From: a virus
Virus record (IMG/VR): IMGVR_UViG_3300010430_006924
Coordinates: 1-37,841 of that record
Length of the DNA: 37,841 nt
Direction: 5' to 3' (one strand)
Positions 8,166-14,966 of the stretch are shown in pieces. A program made the position numbers and the translations under genes. Under the pieces are notes generated by a model. It ran no database searches and was not told where the DNA came from. It saw only the letters and a list, made by a program, of their open reading frames with translations. Each line of letters begins with the position of its first letter. Position 1 is the stretch's first letter.

Positions 8166-8534
8166 TCAGCTAACGGAGATTTCGTCTGCAAGCTGCATGA
8201 CCTGCTCAAGCGCACCCGCCAATTCACAAAACACAGGGTTCAGTTCCAGCCGTGTTGCGGGATCGGGAATGCCAGCGATTGCGGCTTCGGCCAACCCGAA
8301 GAGGGCGAGCGCAGTGCTGGCGAGATCGCCGTCGGTGTCAAAATCATCCGGTGCCGATACAGGCTGCCCGGTAGCCTGTGCTACGCCAACGGAATAGGCC
8401 GACATCGCAACACGCACCGCCTCTTCCGTGCGGGATGCTTTGCCAGCAAGCGCATAGAGCCGATCTGGCGCGGCGGTTTGTACCTGTGCGCGAACCTTTT
8501 GCGTCACCTGTCCGAAGAGTTCATCCAGTGTCAT
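8166..8534 (-). CDS. Hypothetical protein after the tail fibre
   Basis: A 122-residue, alanine-rich and probably all-helical acidic protein (DELFGQVTQKVRAQVQ at the N terminus). I do not recognise it. The start at 8534 has a clear GGAGG site five bases upstream. Its position directly after the long tail fibre gene is where many phages place a fibre assembly chaperone, so that is the first hypothesis. No cysteine motif or membrane segment is visible. Confidence 0.7.
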   Translation of the reverse strand: MTLDELFGQVTQKVRAQVQTAAPDRLYALAGKASRTEEAVRVAMSAYSVGVAQATGQPVSAPDDFDTDGDLASTALALFGLAEAAIAGIPDPATRLELNPVFCELAGALEQVMQLADEISVS

Positions 8535-8544
8535 GTTTGCCTCC

Positions 8545-10881
8545 TTAGAGCGCGCCAGCGGCGCTGAGATACCAGGCTGTGCCATTGAATGTGACATCAG
8601 CCCATTGATTTGTTGCGAGTGATTTCAGCCCGCCAACATCGAGATTGAATGCCCCGGCACTTGGCCGGGTGATGCGTAGGGTCTGCCCTCGGACAGCACC
8701 AACCGTGTCGAGCGTCAGGGTCACGTCAGCCGTCAGTTCCGCAGCGTGCAAGATGTTCGGGGCGCTTGTGACCGGATTGATTGTGGCATTTGCCGTCGCA
8801 TAGCTGACATCAACGCCCCGGCCTTTTCCACTGATCAGATCGACATGAACCGTCTTCTCCGCGATCCGGTAACGGCAGACGATTTCAACGGGTCCGTCAA
8901 ATCCGCCAAAGCTCTCTTGCGAGAACCCGCCGCGCACGGTCCAACCCGGCGGTGCTTTCACTGCAATCGCGCCCGTGGGCGCTGCATTTGCACCTGTGCC
9001 CGTCGCGACAATGCGCAGCGTGTCGTAACCAAACAGACGATTGAGCGCCTCGGGCAGGGTTTTGAGCTGGACGGTATGGTTGTTGCCATAGAGCGGCACA
9101 ACCTGATCAGGCCGGTTGATCTCTACATGCACGGTTGATGCCGTGTCATCCGCATTGGATGGCAGTTTTTCCGCAGCATGGAAGCGACCCGCGAGAGACA
9201 AACGCCCGGCACCGATGCCTGAGTAAAGTGGGCTGAGATTGTTGGCCCCATCACGCGGTGCCAGTGTCACGACCTTGGCAGGGTCGATGTTGTAATCCGC
9301 GTCAACATGATTGTAGGCGGTCGGCCCCTGATTGGCGAGGTAGACCACATCTTCGACATTGGCCTCGCAATAAAGCCGGAATGTGCCACCATATCCCGAC
9401 GCCTCCGGGTCTTGTCCGTTCAACAGCGCCGAGCCGCAGAACTGCGATACGATCACACCAGTGACCGGGCCATAGAGCGCGGCATTTGAGAATGCGTTCC
9501 CACAGCGGCTGGTGTTGATGGTTCCGAATTGGCAGCAGTTCGCATCCGAGCCGTGTTGGTAAAGGCCACCACCAAAGCTGTATTCGAACGTCAAATCCGC
9601 ATCCGATGTATCCAGCCAAGGATAAACCGTCAGACGATTTGTGCCAGCATCCCATGCCCGGATGAAATGCCGGTGGCCGCGAATATAGATGCAATACGGG
9701 GCGTCCCCAATGGGGCCAAACCGTCCGTCAGCAATAAAGGCCGGGGGCGGCGTGTCCACCTGAATGACCTCGGTCTGCCCGGCCGATCCAGCCACCCCAT
9801 CTTTTGAGACCAGTGAAAACGTCCCGTGCAAACCGAACCCGGCAAGCTCCGCACGGCGACCGTGACCCGAACCGCAATCATGGCCCTCAATCATGTCAAT
9901 GACCGACATGTTGGAGTTTTCCCCTGCGCCCTGATAGTCCACCACAGCAGCGAATGCGAAGTTCTGCCCCTTGATCCGGCGGATGCGATGGCGCGGCGAG
10001 TTCTTCACCTGAACGCCCGCCACGCAGCCCAGAGACGCAAAGTTGGACCCGGAACCGGTACCGCGCACCTCGATATAGTCCCATTCGCCATCCGGGCAGT
10101 CTTTGATCGTCAGTGGTACGTCCATGTTGGTGAGACAGATCAGCTTGAGCCAGCCATTGATGTTGCGGGTCTGGCCGCCGTTTCGGCCATCCAGAACAAG
10201 CGGTCGCGATATCGCAAAGGTGCCCGATATCGAAACGGTGCCCAAATCCTTGGTGCCGATTTCGGTCAGAAACTGCTCCAGCGCGGTGGTATCATCAGCC
10301 ACACCATCGCCCACCGCCCCAAAGTCGCGCGGGTGCTGCAAAACTGCGCGTTCCAGACCACGTGTGCGCGCATCCAGAAGGCCGTATGCCTCGTTCAAGG
10401 GACGCGCGACCACGGTAATCTTGTCTGGTCCATAGACGCCAATGTCGATGATGTAGCGAAACGGGATTTCGGTGCCTGCCGCAACCGATGCCAAGGGGCG
10501 ACCAGCGCGAGTTTGCGGCACGCCGTTCTCGACGATCTGCTCCCCTGTACCAAGGTCCAGATCGGGGTATTGGCGCGCCGTATCCTCGGACCAGACAGCG
10601 AAGGGCGTGCCGTCCTCAAAAAGAAACCCCACTTCGCCAATGACGAAATCAACCGGAGCCGTGACCGTCGCGGTGATCTCAACGTGATTGTCTTGGGGTG
10701 TAACTGTTTCGATCTGCGCGCGCGCCACCTCATCGACCAAAGCTATCTCGGTGCCTGTAGGGTGGTATTGTCCACGCCCAAGGGCGATGTGCGAGAGCTT
10801 GCCGAGACCCCCGTTTGCAAGGGCCAACTCTACCGAGCGTTCGCCCAAAATGTTCAAAGTGGGTGTGATATTCAGGCCCAT
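8545..10881 (-). CDS. Tail fibre/tailspike with beta-helix (pectate lyase-like) domain
   Basis: A 778-residue receptor-binding protein. Residues 1-180 match phage tail-collar fibre N-terminal domains that attach to the baseplate (NILGERSVELALANGGLGKLSH, IGEVGFLFEDGTPFAVWSED). From about residue 188 RDFGAVGDGVADDTTALEQF is the start motif of the pectate-lyase/tailspike right-handed beta-helix superfamily. The rest is Gly/Asn-rich as in beta helices and ends in a small domain (WADVTFNGTAWYLSA) common in phage fibres. It probably binds and may cleave a surface polysaccharide. It follows gene I, as in P2. Confidence 0.9.
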   Translation of the reverse strand: MGLNITPTLNILGERSVELALANGGLGKLSHIALGRGQYHPTGTEIALVDEVARAQIETVTPQDNHVEITATVTAPVDFVIGEVGFLFEDGTPFAVWSEDTARQYPDLDLGTGEQIVENGVPQTRAGRPLASVAAGTEIPFRYIIDIGVYGPDKITVVARPLNEAYGLLDARTRGLERAVLQHPRDFGAVGDGVADDTTALEQFLTEIGTKDLGTVSISGTFAISRPLVLDGRNGGQTRNINGWLKLICLTNMDVPLTIKDCPDGEWDYIEVRGTGSGSNFASLGCVAGVQVKNSPRHRIRRIKGQNFAFAAVVDYQGAGENSNMSVIDMIEGHDCGSGHGRRAELAGFGLHGTFSLVSKDGVAGSAGQTEVIQVDTPPPAFIADGRFGPIGDAPYCIYIRGHRHFIRAWDAGTNRLTVYPWLDTSDADLTFEYSFGGGLYQHGSDANCCQFGTINTSRCGNAFSNAALYGPVTGVIVSQFCGSALLNGQDPEASGYGGTFRLYCEANVEDVVYLANQGPTAYNHVDADYNIDPAKVVTLAPRDGANNLSPLYSGIGAGRLSLAGRFHAAEKLPSNADDTASTVHVEINRPDQVVPLYGNNHTVQLKTLPEALNRLFGYDTLRIVATGTGANAAPTGAIAVKAPPGWTVRGGFSQESFGGFDGPVEIVCRYRIAEKTVHVDLISGKGRGVDVSYATANATINPVTSAPNILHAAELTADVTLTLDTVGAVRGQTLRITRPSAGAFNLDVGGLKSLATNQWADVTFNGTAWYLSAAGAL

Positions 10882-10888
10882 GTGATCC

Positions 10889-11629
10889 TCACTGACTGTA
10901 TCTTTGCGCTTGGGCAGTGCCCGTCATGCGGATGGCGGCTATGCCTCCGGCGGTTATGCTCGTGACTTGCGCAAACATTTTGTGGGGTCGAAGGACATTT
11001 GCCGCCCCAAGAAACCGCAGCCCCGCGCAAATCGGGGTAACTAGAGCTACTTTTCGCGAAACGCGCGTGGGCGTCCTGATCGGCGAACCAATTCCTGCGA
11101 TCCGTACCGCCGCGCTCGACGCTTGACCGAAACACGCCGCCGTTGCCTGGCGATAGCCGATCCGCAGCCCTGTTAAGTGCGATCGTTCCGGTTTTGCGAA
11201 TGCAACGATAGACCGAAGTTGGGCAATTCCGAGTGATTGCGAGCCTGCAAATTCGTCGAGCGGCGAAGGACTATAAGCGTCTAAACGGAACGTATGTGGC
11301 GCATCTCCTGTTTCAAACCATTCGAACAATTCGACGTCGAAACCACGAGCTAACACGGACCGGCGAACTGCACCCACAGTACCTTTCCGGCGATGCACTT
11401 GAACGGCATCGACAAGAACCTGACGGCGGTACGCCTCGGGCCAGCTTGCATCCCAGACCTCGACCGAAAAGGCCCAGGCCAGATATGGCAGCAAGTGTTC
11501 GGGGCAGTTTTCAGCATCCCATAGGCTCTGAACGGGGTCAGCCATGCCTTGCAGGCGGGCCGAGAACTGCTCAAGGTCATATTCGACCCGTTGAGCATTG
11601 TGCGGCAGGAGGGTGGGCAGATCAAACAT
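10889..11629 (-). CDS. I: Tail protein I (P2 gpI-like)
   Basis: A 246-residue protein of the phage tail protein I family, a baseplate component. Family hallmarks are LPPHNAQ-like LLPHNAQRVEYDLEQF, then CPEHLLPYLAWAFSVEVWDASWPE and VHRRKGTVGAVRRSV. It is longer than P2 gpI because of an extra C-terminal region of about 90 residues. ATG at 11629 directly follows a GTG at 11632, and either could be used; both overlap the J stop. A degenerate copy of the 16-nt repeat lies in its last codons. Confidence 0.92.
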   Translation of the reverse strand: MFDLPTLLPHNAQRVEYDLEQFSARLQGMADPVQSLWDAENCPEHLLPYLAWAFSVEVWDASWPEAYRRQVLVDAVQVHRRKGTVGAVRRSVLARGFDVELFEWFETGDAPHTFRLDAYSPSPLDEFAGSQSLGIAQLRSIVAFAKPERSHLTGLRIGYRQATAACFGQASSAAVRIAGIGSPIRTPTRVSRKVALVTPICAGLRFLGAANVLRPHKMFAQVTSITAGGIAAIRMTGTAQAQRYSQ

Positions 11630-12524
11630 CACGCCCCCCCACGATCACGTCGATCGAGCTGCAATGTGCGGCCTGCGATGTTGCCACGACAATGTCGGCG
11701 GCGGGGCTAGTAAGGGTGACCTTCTGGACGCCCGATTGATGCAGCGCGGCGTGTAGGCCGGAGATCGTGATGTCATGTCCGAGGCGATGGTGCTCGGCGA
11801 CATAAGCCGTCACGGCATCCTCTGCGGCTTGTCGCACCACCTCGGCGTCGGGACCTTCATAGAGCGTAAGCGAGGCGTCGAGATCATAGGCCGTGATCGC
11901 AGCCGCTTGCACAACCACCTGATCAGTCAGCGGGCGCACATCCTCATCGTTGAGCTGCGTCTCAACAGCGGTCAGAACTGCGGCGGCGGGCGTTCCGTCG
12001 CCCTCCGCGCCCAGCACGGTGACAAGGACCTGACCGGGCATCGGTGATTCTACGCCAATATCCTTGACCAGCGGCGATGCTGAGAGCCCCCAGAATACAT
12101 AGGACCCGCGTGGGCCTGCCGTGGTGAAGCCTTCAAGTGCGAGTTGGACACGCGACCGAAACCGCGCATCATTCTCGAGCAGCTCGGGCACCGGCGGTAC
12201 GGCGCTCTCGTCACCTTCCTGCACAATCTGCCGGGTGACACCATAGAACGCGGCGAGGTGGTCGAGCTGCGCACCCGTCGCAAAGGCCAGCATGTTGCCG
12301 CGGCCTGCATCGTCGAATTCAGCGCGGAGCAACATCTCGCGGTAAGCCCATGCTTCAAGCACCTTGGCGATCGGCTCGCTCTCTAGCGACAAGATCAGCT
12401 CGAGGCCGGGTTCCCGCGCAATGAGCCAAGCCTTGATCTCGGCCAAAATAGTCTCGAAATCCTTGCGCTCGATCACCTCGGGCGCGGGCAGCTTGTCCAG
12501 ATTGATGGCTGTGAACGCACTCAT
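11622..12524 (-). CDS. J: Baseplate wedge protein J (P2 gpJ-like)
   Basis: A 300-residue baseplate assembly protein J family member. Visible pattern: MSAFTAINLDKLPAPEVIE at the N terminus, ESEPIAKVLEAWAYREMLLRAEF, ATGAQLDHLAAFYGV, and GPRGSYVFWGLSASPLVKDI. It forms the baseplate wedge with W. The start overlaps the W stop as ATGA. Length is normal. Confidence 0.94.
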   Translation of the reverse strand: MSAFTAINLDKLPAPEVIERKDFETILAEIKAWLIAREPGLELILSLESEPIAKVLEAWAYREMLLRAEFDDAGRGNMLAFATGAQLDHLAAFYGVTRQIVQEGDESAVPPVPELLENDARFRSRVQLALEGFTTAGPRGSYVFWGLSASPLVKDIGVESPMPGQVLVTVLGAEGDGTPAAAVLTAVETQLNDEDVRPLTDQVVVQAAAITAYDLDASLTLYEGPDAEVVRQAAEDAVTAYVAEHHRLGHDITISGLHAALHQSGVQKVTLTSPAADIVVATSQAAHCSSIDVIVGGRDV

Positions 12525-12859
12525 CCGACCTCAATCCCTTCAATGGTGACCTCTCGGCCATCGGGCAGATAGCGCCCGCTCAGATCGATGATGATGTGTC
12601 CGGGATTGTAGCTGCGCAGCGTGATGTCCTCGACCTCGATGCGCGGCTCCCAAGTCATGAGCGCCTCGGCGGTGGCCGCGATGATTGCGAGCTTTGTGGC
12701 CGAGGAATACGGGGTATCAATCAGCTCGAAGAGGCGTGAGCCATAGTCACGACGCATCACCCGAGACCCGATCGGGGTCGTCAGGATGTCCCGGATAGAC
12801 TGGCGGAGATGATCGATGCCCCCGAGCTTCCGGCCTGTGGTCGCGCTGATGCCATACAT
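12521..12859 (-). CDS. W: Baseplate protein W (GpW/gp25-like)
   Basis: A 112-residue gp25-family baseplate wedge protein related to P2 gpW and T4 gp25. The segment LRQSIRDILTTPIGSRVMRRDYGSRL is diagnostic, with the conserved Arg-Asp-(Tyr/Phe)-Gly, followed by RIEVEDITL. The Shine-Dalgarno is weak. The gene begins 33 bases after repeat copy C. Confidence 0.94.
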   Translation of the reverse strand: MYGISATTGRKLGGIDHLRQSIRDILTTPIGSRVMRRDYGSRLFELIDTPYSSATKLAIIAATAEALMTWEPRIEVEDITLRSYNPGHIIIDLSGRYLPDGREVTIEGIEVG

Positions 12860-12891
12860 GCCACCATCTTGGAGAGGGGGTGCCCTGCAAT

Positions 12892-12907
12892 CCTCTGGCG
12901 GTTCCCC
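12892..12907 (-). repeat. Late-operon 16-nt repeat, copy C
   Basis: Minus-strand GGGGAACCGCCAGAGG, six bases after the stop of the V-like gene and 33 before the W start. Untranslated. Here the sequence can form a short hairpin GGCGG-GGAA-CCGCC. Confidence 0.9.
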
Positions 12908-12913
12908 GCCGAG

Positions 12914-13306
12914 CTACTTGGGTTTGCCAGTGTCAGCCGGGCCCGGAGTGATTCCACCGTGAACGTGATTGACCAGGCTGATGTCGCTGGCCACCACATC
13001 GCCCACGCCGGTGAACGTGCCGACGAAATTGCCCGCCGGAACACCGCCCGCAAACGGTCCTGGGTAGACGATACCCTTTGTGGTGTCCCCACCAGGCGAG
13101 AGCACAAGAACCTGGTCCCCTTCGTTTTGCGGGATCCAGAACTTCTGGTCCTTGGAGCCGAGCTGCGCCAATTTCAGCCAATTGCTGGGGGCCCCGTCAG
13201 CCCATTTGACACGCACTTTGTCGCCGCTGCGCTCGAGGACCGTGGCCACCATGACCATCCGCTCGATCGCCTGCATCATTTGAGATATCGAGAACTCCGA
13301 CATCAT
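12914..13306 (-). CDS. V: Baseplate central spike V (P2 gpV-like, short)
   Basis: A 130-residue baseplate assembly V family protein, the membrane-piercing tip of the tail. The N-terminal part has an OB-fold pattern (VATVLERSGDKVRVKW, then FWIPQNEGDQVLVLSPGGD). Near the C terminus NHVHGGITPGPADTG holds the His-x-His pattern that binds iron at the tip of P2-type spikes. It is shorter than P2 gpV (about 210 residues), with a reduced shaft. ATGATG lies after GAGGCGGA. Confidence 0.9.
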   Translation of the reverse strand: MMSEFSISQMMQAIERMVMVATVLERSGDKVRVKWADGAPSNWLKLAQLGSKDQKFWIPQNEGDQVLVLSPGGDTTKGIVYPGPFAGGVPAGNFVGTFTGVGDVVASDISLVNHVHGGITPGPADTGKPK

Positions 13307-13830
13307 TCCGCCTCGGCAACATAGTCGCCCTCATTGGCAGGGCCGATGTCCGGGGACCAGGAGGTCAATACCTGGCTCGGGGTCACGCCCTCGTCGACGA
13401 AGTAGCTGGCTCCGATGTCAGCGGCATGGACCCACTCAACTCGCCAGATATCGAATTTATCGGCCTGCGGAGCAAACTCGTCGGGATCCACGGCGATCAC
13501 GGTGGCCGCGCCCCAGGCTACGCCAAGCCGGTTGCTATGAACGAACGCCGCCACCGCGCCTGCGGCCTTGACGACCTCGCGGCGAACCTTGGGCGTCCGG
13601 TGCCCCATGACAATCCGAGCCTCAAGCCTGACCAGGCAGGGAAACTGGCCGGTGTGAGGATCCTTGTCGGGATCTGGCTCAAGCTCGGACATCTGCACGA
13701 TGATCGCCGGGACGGGCAGCTTCGTGCGATCCTCGTCCTCGGCGGCCACGGTTTTGAAGGTGTCGAACTCGGCGGCAAGCGTGGCAATCACGGTGTCCAG
13801 CGCAGCGCCCAGGTCAATCGGATCAGCCAT
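13303..13830 (-). CDS. Tail completion/terminator-like phage protein
   Basis: A 175-residue acidic protein. The pattern (short N-terminal helix, then VPAIIVQMSELEPDPDKD, PCLVRLEARIVMG, VRREVVKAAGAVAAFVH) resembles small tail terminator or completion proteins that sit at the head-proximal end of the tail, but I cannot name a family with certainty. Gene order (between minor tail Z-like and spike V) fits. The ATG at 13830 follows GGGAGTTGGCG; a TTG six bases upstream is less likely. It overlaps the previous gene by 8 bases. Confidence 0.72.
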   Translation of the reverse strand: MADPIDLGAALDTVIATLAAEFDTFKTVAAEDEDRTKLPVPAIIVQMSELEPDPDKDPHTGQFPCLVRLEARIVMGHRTPKVRREVVKAAGAVAAFVHSNRLGVAWGAATVIAVDPDEFAPQADKFDIWRVEWVHAADIGASYFVDEGVTPSQVLTSWSPDIGPANEGDYVAEAE

Positions 13831-14362
13831 CGCCAACTCCCAAAATGGTCCGCGCCCGGATTTCGGCGAGGAAGTGTTTCAGAAAGATCGAATCCAAATC
13901 GACGAACACCTCGTCCTCGAGGTAGATCATCATCCGATCGGCAACCGGCAGGCTTGCCTCTCCGATCTGCCACCGCTTCGCGCCGTGACGAACCATTACT
14001 CGACGCTTGCCGCCCAGCTTGGCGAAGAACGCGCCATGGATCATGGTCTCGCCGATCTTGACGCCACCCGCGGCTTTGACGGCACGGCCCTTGAAAGCCG
14101 ACACGGGCAAATCGTTGGCCCCATACCAGAGCTTTAGAGAGTTGCGACCTTTGCCGACGCGGTACTCTTTGATGCGGCGGCGGAGCGCGGTGGCGTTGCG
14201 AAGCCCCAGCTCGGATTGCAGCCCCTTTGATGATATGCGCCTGAGCGTCCCGGCGGTGCGTTTCAGAGCCCGCCCGCGGCTGAGATCGACCTGCTTCGGC
14301 GTAGCCGCATACTCGTCTGCGATCTTGGCGAGCTCTCCATCATCGAAATCAAAGGCCAGCAT
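13823..14362 (-). CDS. Minor tail protein Z-like
   Basis: A 179-residue basic protein resembling the prophage minor tail protein Z family (lambda gpZ). Visible are RGRALKRTAGTLRRISSKGL, a run of paired basic residues, the LRRRIKEYR segment and a C-terminal IFLKHFLAEIRART. In lambda, Z connects the tail top to the head. It overlaps the connector gene by 14 bases and the next gene by 8. Confidence 0.78.
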   Translation of the reverse strand: MLAFDFDDGELAKIADEYAATPKQVDLSRGRALKRTAGTLRRISSKGLQSELGLRNATALRRRIKEYRVGKGRNSLKLWYGANDLPVSAFKGRAVKAAGGVKIGETMIHGAFFAKLGGKRRVMVRHGAKRWQIGEASLPVADRMMIYLEDEVFVDLDSIFLKHFLAEIRARTILGVGDG

Positions 14363-14684
14363 CGTAGATCACATTCGGCTCGGCCAGGATCAGGGCGGCA
14401 ATGCCGGTCCCGTCCAGCTCTGGCTCCTGCATCAGATCGAAAGTCTTACCCTCGATCGCGACAACGTCACCTTTGCGCACGTCCACTACATCCGCTTCCG
14501 GGCAAACAAACCGCGGGTTCGGATGATGGAGCTCATACTCGCCCAGGGCCGCGACCTCGTTCGGGTCGTCAAAAATGCCGAGGACCTCTGCCACCGTCTC
14601 CTCTCCCCGAGTGATGGCCGCACTGGTCGCAAACTCGTCGGGATCGAAGAAGGCGGAGAGGTCCTCCCAATCGGGGTGAGGCAT
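14349..14684 (-). CDS. Head-tail connector (lambda FII-like)
   Basis: A 111-residue protein matching the lambda head-tail attachment protein gpFII in length and pattern: an N-terminal FFDPDEFATSAAITRG, then GIFDDPNEVAALGEYEL, VCPEADVVDVRKGDVVAIEGKTF. It docks on the completed head so tails can join. The ATG at 14684 is used because the upstream frame overlaps the previous gene and is unlike the family. Only a weak AAGG site is present. Confidence 0.85.
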   Translation of the reverse strand: MPHPDWEDLSAFFDPDEFATSAAITRGEETVAEVLGIFDDPNEVAALGEYELHHPNPRFVCPEADVVDVRKGDVVAIEGKTFDLMQEPELDGTGIAALILAEPNVIYDAGL

Positions 14685-14688
14685 GGCC

Positions 14689-14907
14689 TTACTTCTTGTC
14701 GCCCGCCTTGGCTTTCGCGTCGGCTTTGGGCTTTTCGTCGCCGTCATCATCAGCGGTCGAAAGCACTGCCTTGCCGCGATCAAAGAGATTGGTGGCCAAA
14801 CCTTCACCCACCGAAAGGCCAGTCGCCTCATCGGTGCCAGGGCGCATGATCTTGCCGCCGATTGCCACAGCGGAAGTGATGTCGATGGTTACCTTGTTTT
14901 CCGCCAT
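14689..14907 (-). CDS. Small hypothetical protein between capsid and connector
   Basis: A 72-residue protein. The N-terminal part (MAENKVTIDITSAVAIGGKIMRPG) predicts a small beta domain, and the C-terminal third is a charged Asp/Lys/Ala tail (DDDGDEKPKADAKAKAGDKK). A GGGAG site precedes the ATG. In lambda this position is held by FI, a packaging aid with a low-complexity N-terminal region, but similarity is not evident. Function unknown. Confidence 0.75.
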   Translation of the reverse strand: MAENKVTIDITSAVAIGGKIMRPGTDEATGLSVGEGLATNLFDRGKAVLSTADDDGDEKPKADAKAKAGDKK

Positions 14908-14933
14908 TGCGGTCTCCCTTTCAAAGGTCAGAA

Positions 14934-14955
14934 CCGGGGCGGCTCATCGCCCCGG
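14934..14955 (-). terminator. GC stem-loop after the capsid gene
   Basis: Minus-strand CCGGGGC, an 8-base loop and GCCCCGG form a perfect 7-bp stem within the 59-base gap after the capsid stop. Only a weak T-containing tail (TTCTG) follows. It is more likely a 3'-end stabiliser or partial attenuator that keeps capsid mRNA abundant than a full terminator. Confidence 0.45.
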
Positions 14956-14966
14956 AATTAGGTGGG

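Noticed and set aside
9826-10965. Long plus-strand frame opposite the tail fibre
   Set aside because: Antisense to a gene with clear fibre domains; a by-product of GC-rich codon use.
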